Source: Roseobacter fucihabitans (GTDB taxonomy: Bacteria; Pseudomonadota; Alphaproteobacteria; Rhodobacterales; Rhodobacteraceae). From it: 64,000 nucleotides of DNA. Position 1 is the stretch's first letter. The number at the start of each line of letters is the position of its first letter. The notes below the pieces were generated by a model. The model worked only from the letters and a program-made list of their open reading frames with translations. It made no database searches and was not told where the DNA came from. This document shows, in pieces, positions 1 to 9,012 of this stretch. The DNA lies in the NCBI RefSeq assembly GCF_014337925.2, contig NZ_CP143423.1:650501-714500 (forward strand), in the 5' to 3' direction. The position numbers were made by a program, and so were the translations under genes.

Positions 1-1953
1 CGCCTGTGGATCGACCAGGGTCACGATGTCCATCATGATTGTGTTCAGCTCGAAGTCCTTTGGCGTGTAGACCCGCGCCACGCCCATGGCGCGCAGCCGC
101 TCCGCGTCATCATCCGGGATGATACCACCGACGATCACCGGTATATTGCCCAGGCCCGCCGCGCGCATCTGCTCCATCAGGTCCTCGACCAGGGGAATGT
201 GGCTGCCTGACAGGATCGACAGGCCGACGACATGGGCTTCATCCTCAAGTGCTGCGGCGACGATTTCGGCGGGCGTCAGGCGAATGCCCTCATAGGCGAT
301 GTCCATGCCGCAATCGCGCGCGCGCACGGCGATTTGTTCGGCCCCGTTGGAGTGACCATCAAGGCCGGGTTTGCCGACCAGAAACTTCAACCGCCGCCCC
401 AGTTTATCGCTGACCACATCCACGGCATCACGCAGATCATCGAGGCCTTCGGTCTTGTTGGAGCGTGATCCGGACACGCCCGTCGGCCCGCGGTATTCGC
501 CGTGCACCGCACGCATCTGCGCGGCCCATTCGCCCGTCGTGACACCGGCCCTGGCCGCTGCAATCGAGGGTTCCATAACGTTGCGCCCTTCGGCGGCGGC
601 GGCGCGAAGATCGGCTAGCGCCCTTTTTACGACATCTGCGTCACGCGCATCGCGCCAGGCGTCCAGTCGCGCGATCTGCTCGGCCTCGACCGCTGGGTCG
701 ACGATCATGATACCACCATCGCCGGTCATCAAGGGGGACGGTTCGCCCTGCGTCCATTTGTTCACGCCAACGACGATGGTTTCACCGGCCTCGATCCGGC
801 CCAGACGGTCCGCGTTGCTGTCCACAAGACGCGCTTTCATGTAATCAATGGCCTCAATGGCACCGCCCATACCGTCGAGATTGGCAAGCTCGGCGCGTGC
901 ACCCTCCTTGAGGGCCTCGACCTTGGCATCCACGGCCGGGTTGCCGTCAAACAGGTCATCAAATTCCAGCAGGTCGGTCTCATAAGCCATGATCTGCTGC
1001 ATGCGCATCGACCATTGCTGATCCCAGGGACGTGGCAGGCCAAGCGCTTCGTTCCAGGCGGGCAATTGCACGGCGCGCGCACGGGCCTTTTTGGAGAGCG
1101 TGACGGCGAGCATTTCGATGAGGATGCGATAGACGTTGTTTTCGGGCTGTTGTTCGGTCAACCCGAGGCTGTTCACCTGCACGCCATAACGGAATCGGCG
1201 GTATTTCGGGTCCTCGACACCGTAACGTTCCAAACAGATTTCATCCCACAGGTCGACGAATGCACGCATTTTGCACATCTCCGTCACGAAACGGATGCCC
1301 GCGTTCACGAAGAACGAAATACGCCCCACCAATGCGGGGAAATCCTCTGCCGGTACGCGCGGTTTGAGCGCATCGAGCACGGCCGTGGCGGTGGCCAGCG
1401 CAAAAGCCAACTCCTGTTCCGGCGTCGCGCCCGCCTCTTGCAAATGGTAGGAGCAGACATTCATCGGGTTCCATTTGGGCACGTTCGTGTAACAATATTC
1501 GGCCACATCCGCGATCATCTTGAGGCTGGGTGCGGGCGGGCAGATATAGGTCCCCCGGCTAAGGTATTCCTTGATCAGATCGTTTTGCACGGTCCCTTGA
1601 AGGGCAGACACATCCGCCCCCTGTTCTTCGGCGACGGCGATATAAAGCGCCAGCAGCCAGGGTGCGGTGGCATTAATTGTCATCGAGGTATTCATCTGAT
1701 CAAGCGGGATATCATTAAACAGCGTGCGCATATCACCCAGATGGCTGACCGGGACGCCAACCTTGCCAACCTCACCGCGCGCCAGAATATGGTCGCTGTC
1801 ATACCCGGTTTGCGTCGGCAGATCGAAGGCCACCGATAGCCCGGTTTGTCCTTTGGCCAGGTTCGAGCGATAAAGCGCGTTGGACGCTTGCGCGGTTGAA
1901 TGTCCGGCATAGGTTCGGATCAGCCAGGGTCGATCTTTTGCGGCATTGGACAT
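1..1953 (-). CDS. ecm: ethylmalonyl-CoA mutase, B12-dependent (3' end off window)
   Basis: Converts ethylmalonyl-CoA to methylsuccinyl-CoA in the ethylmalonyl-CoA pathway of acetate assimilation. 651 codons are visible and the stop lies just beyond base 1; the family is about 650-660 residues, so nearly all of it is here. The N-terminal part is the acyl-CoA mutase barrel, with the PTQTGYDSDH and TMTINATAPW signatures. The C-terminal part is a cobalamin-binding domain with the DxHxxG motif (DGHSNG, near residue 530), a GLSILSGSH segment and a late VGGIIP glycine motif. The start is ATG at 1953 with GAGG just upstream; an in-frame ATG at 1971 has no ribosome site. It could be mistaken for methylmalonyl-CoA mutase, but the sequence and the nearby ccrA favour Ecm. 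Confidence 0.95.
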   Translation of the reverse strand, partial: MSNAAKDRPWLIRTYAGHSTAQASNALYRSNLAKGQTGLSVAFDLPTQTGYDSDHILARGEVGKVGVPVSHLGDMRTLFNDIPLDQMNTSMTINATAPWLLALYIAVAEEQGADVSALQGTVQNDLIKEYLSRGTYICPPAPSLKMIADVAEYCYTNVPKWNPMNVCSYHLQEAGATPEQELAFALATATAVLDALKPRVPAEDFPALVGRISFFVNAGIRFVTEMCKMRAFVDLWDEICLERYGVEDPKYRRFRYGVQVNSLGLTEQQPENNVYRILIEMLAVTLSKKARARAVQLPAWNEALGLPRPWDQQWSMRMQQIMAYETDLLEFDDLFDGNPAVDAKVEALKEGARAELANLDGMGGAIEAIDYMKARLVDSNADRLGRIEAGETIVVGVNKWTQGEPSPLMTGDGGIMIVDPAVEAEQIARLDAWRDARDADVVKRALADLRAAAAEGRNVMEPSIAAARAGVTTGEWAAQMRAVHGEYRGPTGVSGSRSNKTEGLDDLRDAVDVVSDKLGRRLKFLVGKPGLDGHSNGAEQIAVRARDCGMDIAYEGIRLTPAEIVAAALEDEAHVVGLSILSGSHIPLVEDLMEQMRAAGLGNIPVIVGGIIPDDDAERLRAMGVARVYTPKDFELNTIMMDIVTLVDPQA

Positions 1954-2051
1954 AGGAACCTCACGACTCATTTGGGTAATTTAATTACGTTGATGTGTTG
2001 ATACTTGAAATAATATACCGGTGTCAATTCGCTGCATTGCGGCATGATGCG

Positions 2052-2645
2052 TCAAGCTTTTGTGGTGTGCCAGAGCATCTGCGTCGCGGAGTCGAATCGG
2101 AAAACAAATCGAAAGAGGCCGGTGTTTTCTGTTTTTGTCGCCTCAAAGCCGCAACGCATATAAAGCGCTTTTGCGCGCGGGTTGGTGTTGATGACATCCA
2201 GCCGGACGGCGGATTTGCCCAGACTGCGGGCGTGTTGTTTGATCGTTTCGAGCAATGCGGTCCCCAGACCCAATCCACGCGCCGTGGCCTCCACGCAAAT
2301 GCCATCCATCAGCAGGATGTCAGGTTCCACATCGCGTTCCAGAACCGTCAAGAGTAGCCCGCGCCAAAGCCCACCCCAGTCGCCGTAGAATTGTTTGAGG
2401 TCACTATATTCACCACCGACCAACGCACCCTGCGCCGTTTTGAACCCGGCAATGCCCAGAATCTCCCCGTGGGCGTTGCGTGCCACAAGGGCAAATTCCG
2501 GATCCATGACCTGGCACAGGAACGCTTTTGCCCGTTTGTGCGGTCCCAGCACCCGACCCAGCTTGGCGCCAAAGGCCTGCCAGTAAAGTGCTGCAACCTG
2601 ATCGTGTTCGTCGGGGCAAAATCCGGGCGTGATGACAAATTCCAT
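2052..2645 (-). CDS. GNAT family N-acetyltransferase
   Basis: A 197-residue GNAT-fold acetyltransferase; the substrate is unknown. The acetyl-CoA-binding motif A is clear at residues 118-133 (VEATARGLGLGTALL), followed by the motif B region NPRAKALYMRCGF at 155-167. An open frame continues upstream to 3623, but that extension only mirrors the divergent acyltransferase and is not coding. The ATG at 2645 fits the domain start. It lies between ecm and ccrA and is divergent from the acyltransferase gene, with only 45 bases between the two starts, so they probably share a promoter region. Confidence 0.85.
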   Translation of the reverse strand: MEFVITPGFCPDEHDQVAALYWQAFGAKLGRVLGPHKRAKAFLCQVMDPEFALVARNAHGEILGIAGFKTAQGALVGGEYSDLKQFYGDWGGLWRGLLLTVLERDVEPDILLMDGICVEATARGLGLGTALLETIKQHARSLGKSAVRLDVINTNPRAKALYMRCGFEATKTENTGLFRFVFRFDSATQMLWHTTKA

Positions 2646-2690
2646 CCTTTTTATATTGTCCTTGTCGTGCGGGCCTGCAAGGGTCAGATC

Positions 2691-4061
2691 ATGTCGCAGA
2701 TCGTGGAAATCCCTCTTTGGCTTTTTGTGCTGATAGTGCTCTTTGCGGCGGTCACTTTTGCGTCGCATTTTCTGTTTCCGTCGGTGCGCTGGTTTTTTCG
2801 CCGCCGTCTGGAACGTGCTGTTACACGTCTCAACACCCGTCTGACGCGCCCGATTGAACCGTTCAAGCTGGCGCGGCGCTACGATATGATCCAGCGGCTG
2901 ATCTATGACCCGGAGGTGACGCGCGAAGTTGTCACCTATGCCAAGAATAACAATGTACCCGAAAACGTTGGCTTTGAGCGTGCGCGCGTCTATGCCCGCG
3001 AGATCGTGCCAAGTTTCAGTGCCTTTACCTATTTCGGATTTGGCATCCGTATGGCGCGGCTTTTGGTGCGTTCCATCTATACGGTCTGGACGGGTCCAAA
3101 CAATGACGCGGTGATCCAGAGCATCCCCAAAGACGCCACGATTGTTTTTATCATGAACCACCGTTCCAATATGGATTACGTGCTGGTCACCTATCTGGCC
3201 GCGCGCACCTCCGCCTTGTCTTATGCGGTTGGGGAATGGGCGCGGGTCTGGCCGCTCAGCCGTCTGATCCGGATGACGGGGGCCTATTTCATCCGACGCA
3301 AATCGCGCGGGGGGCTTTATCGCAAGGTGCTGGCGCGGTATGTTCAACTGGCCACGGCGGGCGGTGTAGCACAGGCGATTTTCCCCGAGGGTGGCTTGAG
3401 CCTGAACGGGCGTCTGATGCCTCCGCGCGTGGGTCTGCTGAGCTATGTGCTGGAAGGGTTTGATCGCGAGGAAGGGCGTGACGTCGTCTTTGTGCCGGTG
3501 GCGATCAACTATGATCGCGTGTTGGAAGATCGCGTCTTGATTGCGGCCGCCGCGCGCGGAGATCGCCGGTTTGGCGCGCGTATTTCGGTTGTAGTTCGCT
3601 TTATTCTGTCCAAATTCTGGCAAGGGCTGCGGGGTCGTATCACCCGCTTTGGGACAGCAGCAGTAGTTTTTGGTGAGCCTCTATCGTTGCGTTCATGGGG
3701 GGCGGGTGACACGGTTGATGATCTTGCTCACACTATGATGGCGCGTATCGAGGAGGTGATGCCGGTCTTGTCTGTGCCCCTGGTCGCGCGGGTTTTAGCG
3801 CGCCAGAGCGAGGCAATCTCCTTAGGTGATCTTGTCATGACCCTGGAGCGAGACCTGCCGGACCTACGTGACAGGATGCCAGCCCAAATCTGCGAAAACC
3901 TGCCAATGGCAGTCGAACAGGCGTTGATTCAATTGAAAAACCATAAGGTGATCGAAGAGACGTCAGAAGGCTGGCGTGTTATCCCTGACCAGATATCGGT
4001 GATTGCCTTTTACGCCAATTCCATCGCGCATCGTTTCCCCGATGATGCGAGTGCAGCGTAA
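2691..4061 (+). CDS. 1-acyl-glycerol-3-phosphate acyltransferase-like membrane protein
   Basis: Probable phospholipid-synthesis acyltransferase of the PlsB/PlsC superfamily. One N-terminal membrane segment spans about residues 4-35. The catalytic HX4D motif is HRSNMD at residue 157, and the substrate-binding motif FPEGG is at about 231. At 456 residues it is much longer than PlsC (about 250) and shorter than PlsB (about 800), and it carries a roughly 170-residue C-terminal extension of unknown role. An in-frame extension back to 2391 overlaps the divergent GNAT gene and is rejected. The gene sits upstream of ccrA with a 150-base gap. Confidence 0.85.
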   Translation: MSQIVEIPLWLFVLIVLFAAVTFASHFLFPSVRWFFRRRLERAVTRLNTRLTRPIEPFKLARRYDMIQRLIYDPEVTREVVTYAKNNNVPENVGFERARVYAREIVPSFSAFTYFGFGIRMARLLVRSIYTVWTGPNNDAVIQSIPKDATIVFIMNHRSNMDYVLVTYLAARTSALSYAVGEWARVWPLSRLIRMTGAYFIRRKSRGGLYRKVLARYVQLATAGGVAQAIFPEGGLSLNGRLMPPRVGLLSYVLEGFDREEGRDVVFVPVAINYDRVLEDRVLIAAAARGDRRFGARISVVVRFILSKFWQGLRGRITRFGTAAVVFGEPLSLRSWGAGDTVDDLAHTMMARIEEVMPVLSVPLVARVLARQSEAISLGDLVMTLERDLPDLRDRMPAQICENLPMAVEQALIQLKNHKVIEETSEGWRVIPDQISVIAFYANSIAHRFPDDASAA

Positions 4062-4107
4062 TTGCTGCGGCTGCTCGGTTATAAAATTACAAAAATGATC
4101 TCTGGGA

Positions 4108-4127
4108 TGTTGCAATATTGCGCAACA
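4108..4127. promoter_or_regulatory. TGTTGC-N8-GCAACA dyad upstream of ccrA
   Basis: A 20-base interrupted palindrome with perfect 6-base arms and an inner TTGCGCAA, about 85 bases before the ccrA start. It is a candidate operator for a regulator of carbon assimilation. The regulator is not known from the sequence. Confidence 0.4.
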
Positions 4128-4211
4128 GGTCCTATCCAATCGTCATGACGTTGCGGTTCTGCGCTGCAGCGCGATTGAATATGGAACGATTTTTAAAAGC
4201 TGGAGGCTGGA

Positions 4212-5492
4212 ATGGCACTGGACACGACGATCGCGCAATATGACGCACCCCAAAAGGACCTCTATGACATGGGGGAAATGCCCCCCATGGGTCATGTGCC
4301 CAAGCAGATGTACGCTTGGGCCATCCGTCGCGAACGCCACGGCGAGCCGGATACCGCCATGCTGGAGGAAGTTGTGGATGTCCCGGAACTGGACAGCCAT
4401 GACGTGCTTGTCTTGGTGATGGCGGCTGGTGTGAATTACAACGGCGTTTGGGCCGCGTTGGGTCAACCCATCAGCCCGTTTGACGGTCACGGCGAACCCT
4501 ATCAGATTTGTGGCTCGGACGCTTCCGGTATCGTTTGGGCGGTCGGGGATCGTGTAACGCGCTGGAAGGTCGGCGATGAGGTGGTCGTGCATTGCAACCA
4601 GGATGATGGCGATGACGAGCATTGTAACGGCGGCGATCCGATGTATTCGCCCAGCCAACGGATTTGGGGCTATGAGACCCCCGATGGCTCCTTTGCGCAA
4701 TTCACTCGCGTACAGAGCCAGCAGCTGATGCCGCGTCCCAAGCATCTGACCTGGGAAGAAAGCGCGTGTTACACGCTGACGCTTGCGACGGCATATCGGA
4801 TGTTGTTTGGCCATGAGCCGCATGATCTGAAACCCGGTCAGAACGTTCTGGTCTGGGGCGCGTCAGGGGGGCTTGGCTCCTATGCGATCCAATTGATCAA
4901 TACCGCCGGGGCCAACGCGATCGGCGTGATTTCGGATGAAAGCAAGCGCCAGTTCGTGATGGACCTGGGGGCAAAGGGCGTCTTGAACCGCAAGGATTTC
5001 GATTGCTGGGGCCAGATGCCCACCGTGAACACGCCCGAATATGCGGTCTGGTTCAAGGAGGCGCGCAAGTTTGGCAAAGCGATTTGGGACATCACGGGCA
5101 AGGGTGTAAACGTTGACATGGTGTTCGAGCACCCCGGTGAGGCCACCTTCCCGGTCTCGACTTTTGTGGTGAAAAAAGGCGGCATGGTCGTGATATGTGC
5201 GGGTACGACAGGGTTCAACCTGACGTTTGACGTCCGTTACATGTGGATGCACCAAAAGCGGTTGCAGGGGAGTCACTTTGCCCATCTCAAGCAAGCCTCG
5301 GCTGCGAATAATCTGATGCTGGAGCGCCGGTTGGACCCTTGCATGTCCGAAGTCTTCAGCTGGGCGGACCTGCCACAGGCTCATATGAAGATGCTGCGCA
5401 ATGAGCACAAGCCGGGGAACATGTCGGTTCTGGTTCAGGCCCCGACGACAGGGTTGCGCACCCTGGAAGACGCGCTAGAGGCGAAGCGTTAA
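4212..5492 (+). CDS. ccrA: crotonyl-CoA carboxylase/reductase
   Basis: NADPH-dependent reductive carboxylation of crotonyl-CoA to ethylmalonyl-CoA, the committed step of the ethylmalonyl-CoA pathway. 426 residues, the normal family length. It is a medium-chain dehydrogenase/reductase with the nucleotide-binding glycine motif VWGASGGLGSYA near residue 213. Family hallmarks include GVNYNGVWAALG near 76, which holds the CO2-binding asparagine, WEESACYTL near 180 and SHFAHLKQA near 355, which holds the CO2-binding histidine. An acidic insert around 130-145 (QDDGDDEHCNGGDP) is typical of Ccr and absent from ordinary quinone reductases. GGAGG lies 7 bases before the ATG. A hairpin terminator follows. 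Confidence 0.96.
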   Translation: MALDTTIAQYDAPQKDLYDMGEMPPMGHVPKQMYAWAIRRERHGEPDTAMLEEVVDVPELDSHDVLVLVMAAGVNYNGVWAALGQPISPFDGHGEPYQICGSDASGIVWAVGDRVTRWKVGDEVVVHCNQDDGDDEHCNGGDPMYSPSQRIWGYETPDGSFAQFTRVQSQQLMPRPKHLTWEESACYTLTLATAYRMLFGHEPHDLKPGQNVLVWGASGGLGSYAIQLINTAGANAIGVISDESKRQFVMDLGAKGVLNRKDFDCWGQMPTVNTPEYAVWFKEARKFGKAIWDITGKGVNVDMVFEHPGEATFPVSTFVVKKGGMVVICAGTTGFNLTFDVRYMWMHQKRLQGSHFAHLKQASAANNLMLERRLDPCMSEVFSWADLPQAHMKMLRNEHKPGNMSVLVQAPTTGLRTLEDALEAKR

Positions 5493-5520
5493 CAAGACAC
5501 CGTTAACGTTTGCAATGACT

Positions 5521-5560
5521 AACGCCCGCGACTCATGTATATTGGGAGCGGGCGTTTCTC
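5521..5560 (+). terminator. terminator after ccrA
   Basis: A 9-base-pair inverted repeat (AACGCCCGC at 5521-5529 with GCGGGCGTT at 5548-5556) is followed by a short T-containing tail, 28 bases after the ccrA stop. The loop is long (18 bases), so its strength is uncertain. Confidence 0.55.
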
Positions 5561-5708
5561 GTTATACGTGTGTATTTCTATCGTTTCAGACACTTAGCAT
5601 TTTGGGCCTCACTATTTCTGGGGAGTATATAAATGCGAATTTCGGACCAGCCTTTCACATGTTAGAGTTGTGTTAGTTCGAAATTAACCTATAAAAGGCG
5701 AGTCTGAT

Positions 5709-5924
5709 ATGAGAAGTGACTGGATACTGGACGTTCTGACGGACCTGAAAACTTTTGCAACTGCGAATGACTTGCCGGTACTTGCCGAGCAGTTGGACGA
5801 CACAGCAATTGTTGCTCTCGCCGAGATCGCCGCCCTTCACGATAGAACGCAGGGCAACACAAATGGTGACGACCAATCGAGCAGAAGCGATTTTGGAGGA
5901 ATTGGATCAAGCGGACACGCTTGA
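5709..5924 (+). CDS. small protein overlapping the luxR start
   Basis: A 71-residue ORF (start MRSDWILDVL) beginning after AGGCGAG, which runs 62 bases into luxR in another frame. The first 45 residues are acidic and predicted helical (LTDLKTFATANDLPVLAEQL); the last 25 lie in the overlap and look unstructured. I do not recognise a named domain. Its position directly before luxR and its regular helical composition suggest a real small gene, perhaps translationally coupled to luxR. It could instead be a leader with only its upstream part selected. Confidence 0.5.
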   Translation: MRSDWILDVLTDLKTFATANDLPVLAEQLDDTAIVALAEIAALHDRTQGNTNGDDQSSRSDFGGIGSSGHA

Positions 5925-6582
5925 CAAACTCTACCGCGTCACGTTCCGCATGCGAGACGTTTATGACGTCAAGCATGTGGTCTATTATTGGGTCAATAGC
6001 GTTGGTGAAAACTATGGAGCTGGGACGTATAGCCCCGAATGGGCCGAACGCTACGTAGAGAAGGACTACAACAAGATCGATCCGGTTGTTCTGGGCTGTT
6101 TTCAGCGATTTGACCCAGTAAACTGGAAAGACCTTGATTGGTCCTCCAAGGCCGTAAAGGGCTTCCTGAAAGACGCGATGGATCACGGTGTGGGCGCGCA
6201 GGGGCTCGCAATTCCGATCAGAGGACCAAGTGGACAATACGCGGTTCTGAGCATCAATGACGCAAGAGAAGACGATGATTGGGATGTTTTCATTCGCGAA
6301 TACAAACGCGATTTCATGATCATTGCTTATGAGTTCAACAAGAAAGGCCTGGAATTCGAAGAGCGCGGCGCCGACCAGATGTTGGGCAAACTGTCACCGC
6401 GCGAATTGAGTGCACTGACATATCTTGCGCGGGGTCTCAGCCGGGTTCAGGCCGCGCATCACATGAAGATTTCAGAGCATACATTGCGCGTCTATATCGA
6501 ATCCGCGCGCCATAAGCTTGGCGCTTTGAACACCACCCACGCGGTGGCGCGCGCCATCAACAGCGGTCTGATCGTCGCCTGA
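5863..6582 (+). CDS. luxR: LuxR-family autoinducer-binding transcriptional regulator
   Basis: Quorum-sensing regulator that binds an acyl-homoserine lactone and DNA. 239 residues: an N-terminal autoinducer-binding domain (about 15-150) and a C-terminal GerE-type helix-turn-helix (about 172-235). The usual invariant positions are present: the Asp-Pro of KIDPVV, the Trp of VNWKDL and the Gly of QGLAIP in the ligand domain, and Glu, Leu and Gly of RELSALTYLARGLS in the DNA-binding domain. The start is ATG 5863; a longer frame from 5755 only mirrors the small upstream ORF. It is followed 128 bases later by the luxI-type synthase gene, the usual cognate pair. Confidence 0.93.
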   Translation: MVTTNRAEAILEELDQADTLDKLYRVTFRMRDVYDVKHVVYYWVNSVGENYGAGTYSPEWAERYVEKDYNKIDPVVLGCFQRFDPVNWKDLDWSSKAVKGFLKDAMDHGVGAQGLAIPIRGPSGQYAVLSINDAREDDDWDVFIREYKRDFMIIAYEFNKKGLEFEERGADQMLGKLSPRELSALTYLARGLSRVQAAHHMKISEHTLRVYIESARHKLGALNTTHAVARAINSGLIVA

Positions 6583-6613
6583 AACCTTAACAAGACGTAG
6601 CTGTGCTTGCACG

Positions 6614-6633
6614 GTCCCCTAAGATTCGGGAAA
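6614..6633. promoter_or_regulatory. possible lux-box-like dyad between luxR and luxI
   Basis: A 20-base imperfect palindrome with TCCC and GGGA half-sites and matching AA positions, about 80 bases before the luxI start. Size and place fit a LuxR operator that would give autoinduction, but only about six of ten half-site positions match. Confidence 0.25.
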
Positions 6634-6710
6634 GCCAACCGCACGCCCAAAAAAGCCAGCGTTAATAAAAATACCCCAGATTGTGTCAAACACAACGCTG
6701 GAGACGCAAC

Positions 6711-7376
6711 ATGCTGCATTACATCTACGGAACCGATCTCGCCAATTTTCCGAAACTGCGCGACACAATGTTCCGCGACCGCGCTGCCCAATTCGCCAAC
6801 CGCCTGGGATGGGATGCGGTCACAGTAGATGAAAACGGTCATGAGATGGATGGCTATGACGCGCTGAACCCGCTTTATATCATCTGGGAAATGCCCGACG
6901 GCACGCACGGCGGCTCTATGCGGATGATGCCGACGGTGGGTGAAACCATGGTCAACGATCATTTTGGCCATCTGACCGGGGGCGTAAAAATCCAAAGCCC
7001 GTTGATCTGGGAATGCACGCGCTTTTGTATCTCGCCGCGCGCAGATCGCAAGGCTACGGCGGCCCTCGTTGTCGCAGCGGGCGAGTTGATGGATGAATTC
7101 GCGCTGGAGCATTTCGTCGGCGTGTTTTTTGAAAAAATGAACCGCGTTTTCAGCCTCAGCTACATTGATGCCGATGTGTTGGGTGTCGATCCGCAAATGG
7201 ATGCTGCGGGGGATCGTATTGCCGTGGGGACATGGGAAATCACGCCTAAAACGATCGAGCGCAATCTGGCACGGGTTGGTATCACCCGTGAGATGTCAAA
7301 AGACTGGTTCCGTGCCTCTTTCAACCGGAATTATGTGCCCACACCGGCCCCGGTCGAATTCAAGATGTGCGCCTGA
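6711..7376 (+). CDS. luxI: acyl-homoserine-lactone synthase
   Basis: Makes the acyl-homoserine lactone signal from S-adenosylmethionine and an acyl carrier. 221 residues. The LuxI catalytic residues are visible at nearly textbook numbering: Arg24, Phe28 and Trp34 (RDRAAQFANRLGW), acidic residues at 47 and 50, Arg71, Phe85, and Glu101 with Arg104 (WECTRF). The ATG at 6711 follows GGAG at a good distance; the frame extends to 6681 but that start has no ribosome site. It sits downstream of luxR on the same strand. Confidence 0.95.
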   Translation: MLHYIYGTDLANFPKLRDTMFRDRAAQFANRLGWDAVTVDENGHEMDGYDALNPLYIIWEMPDGTHGGSMRMMPTVGETMVNDHFGHLTGGVKIQSPLIWECTRFCISPRADRKATAALVVAAGELMDEFALEHFVGVFFEKMNRVFSLSYIDADVLGVDPQMDAAGDRIAVGTWEITPKTIERNLARVGITREMSKDWFRASFNRNYVPTPAPVEFKMCA

Positions 7377-7467
7377 GCACGGCGATCCGTACCCGCGCGC
7401 CAAAGCGGGGCGGGGGGTGACGGCAATTGATCTGGTTCCCGGTGCGATCCCCTTGTAGGGTCGCGCC

Positions 7468-9012
7468 ATGACCAGCTCTGCTCTCATATTTTCTGATGAT
7501 CAGGCCGCCGCCTTTGATCGCGTCGCCGATGTCCTGCGCAGCGCAGGGGTTGATCTGAATGATCAGCTTTTAACGCCGCCAAAAGGTGCCGCCACATCGG
7601 TGATGGCGGTCACGGGCAAGGCGGGGTCGGGCAAAACCCTATTGCTCGCGGAGCTTTACAAAGCGCTGCAAAGTGCCGGTGTCGAAGTCGTTTCAGGCGA
7701 TTACGAATCGCGCAAGCGCCGGGACAAACGTTCGCTTGCTATTCTCGCGCCCACCAATAAGGCCGCCAGTGTTCTGCGCCTGCGCGGGGTCCCGGCCACG
7801 ACGATTCACCGTATTCTCTATACGCCGGTTTATGACCCCCAATATGAGCAATTGGCGGAATGGCTGGCCACAGGTGGCGATGATCGCCCCGAGATTGAGG
7901 GGCTGAGCGACATCGCGTTGGATCGCGCCGTGGCGTTTTATGCGAGCAACAAATCAATTCCGGGCGCATTGGCAGCGGCGGGGTTGCGTGGATCGGATTT
8001 TATTACCGGCTGGAAGCGACGTGAGGAGCCTTTGGACATTGGCTTCGTGGATGAATCCTCCATGCTGGATGACAAGCAGTTCGAAGACCTCAAGGAAATT
8101 TTTCCGACCTTGTTGTTGTTTGGCGATCCGGCACAGCTTGCGCCTGTCAATCAATCCGGCACGATGGTATTTGAAAAATTACCCTCAAACAGGGTGCTGG
8201 AGCTCAGCCGAATTCACCGACAGGACGCAGATAACCCGATTCTTGATCTTGCGCATGCGCTGGGCGATCCCGATCTCAGTTTCGAGCAGTTTGAAAATAT
8301 GGTTGAGCAGGCGGCGGCGCGCGATGATCGTGTCATCTGGGGTCAGCGCGTCGAGGTCGACCTGATGGCGCGCAGCCCGGTTCTGGTCTGGCGCAATGCC
8401 ACGCGCATCCGTCTGATCAATGCGTTTCGCCGGGTCCACGGTGCTCCGGAGGATGCCTTGCTGGAAGGCGAGCCACTCATTTGTGACGGGCTGGAACTGC
8501 CCTTGAAACACCGCAAGAAACGTCTCGATCTGGAGGCGCGCGGGTTGATCAAAGGCGCGCAGGTGATTTTCCTGGGAGAGGGACGCAAGCCCGGCTTCAG
8601 CCGCTTGCATGTGATGAGTGCAGAAGATCCGCAGGTCTCGGCGGCCTCGATCGTCAAAATCGAAAAACCTGATGAAGAAGAGCCATTCATCCCTTTTGCC
8701 GCGCGGATGGGCGCGACCTTTCTGCACGGTGCCGCCGTCACGATCCATAAAGCGCAGGGCAGCCAGTGGGACACGGTACAGGTCTTTGCGCCGGATCTTT
8801 ATGCGGCGGCGCGGATGGGGCGCTCGGAGGCGGGACAGCCGCTTTGGAAACGTCTGGCCTATGTAGCGATCACGCGGGCGCAAGAGCGGCTGATCTGGGT
8901 GGTGCGCAACCGCCTGTCGATGCCCACAGGACCGTTGATTGTGGATGATTTGCGGGCACTCCCGGCGGCACACCTGTCGCTAGCACAGCCCCCATCGGAG
9001 GAAGTTTTATGA
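7468..9012 (+). CDS. ATP-dependent RecD-like DNA helicase
   Basis: A superfamily 1 helicase of 514 residues, resembling RecD2/TraA-type enzymes. Motifs in order: Walker A GKAGSGKT (50-57), Ia APTNKAA (94-100), motif II DESS (195-198), motif III GDPAQLAPV (219-227), motif IV LSRIHRQ (246-252), a late UvrD-C type TIHKAQGSQWDTV, and motif VI YVAITRAQERL near 480. Full RecD2 proteins are longer and have N-terminal HhH repeats, which are absent. Exact role unknown; probably DNA repair or replication restart. Its stop overlaps the next start (ATGA), so the two genes are cotranscribed. Confidence 0.88.
   Translation: MTSSALIFSDDQAAAFDRVADVLRSAGVDLNDQLLTPPKGAATSVMAVTGKAGSGKTLLLAELYKALQSAGVEVVSGDYESRKRRDKRSLAILAPTNKAASVLRLRGVPATTIHRILYTPVYDPQYEQLAEWLATGGDDRPEIEGLSDIALDRAVAFYASNKSIPGALAAAGLRGSDFITGWKRREEPLDIGFVDESSMLDDKQFEDLKEIFPTLLLFGDPAQLAPVNQSGTMVFEKLPSNRVLELSRIHRQDADNPILDLAHALGDPDLSFEQFENMVEQAAARDDRVIWGQRVEVDLMARSPVLVWRNATRIRLINAFRRVHGAPEDALLEGEPLICDGLELPLKHRKKRLDLEARGLIKGAQVIFLGEGRKPGFSRLHVMSAEDPQVSAASIVKIEKPDEEEPFIPFAARMGATFLHGAAVTIHKAQGSQWDTVQVFAPDLYAAARMGRSEAGQPLWKRLAYVAITRAQERLIWVVRNRLSMPTGPLIVDDLRALPAAHLSLAQPPSEEVL

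Noticed and set aside
2646-3623. Long N-terminal extension of the GNAT gene
   Set aside because: It lies antisense to the acyltransferase gene and has no protein-like pattern; the GNAT domain starts at the ATG at 2645.
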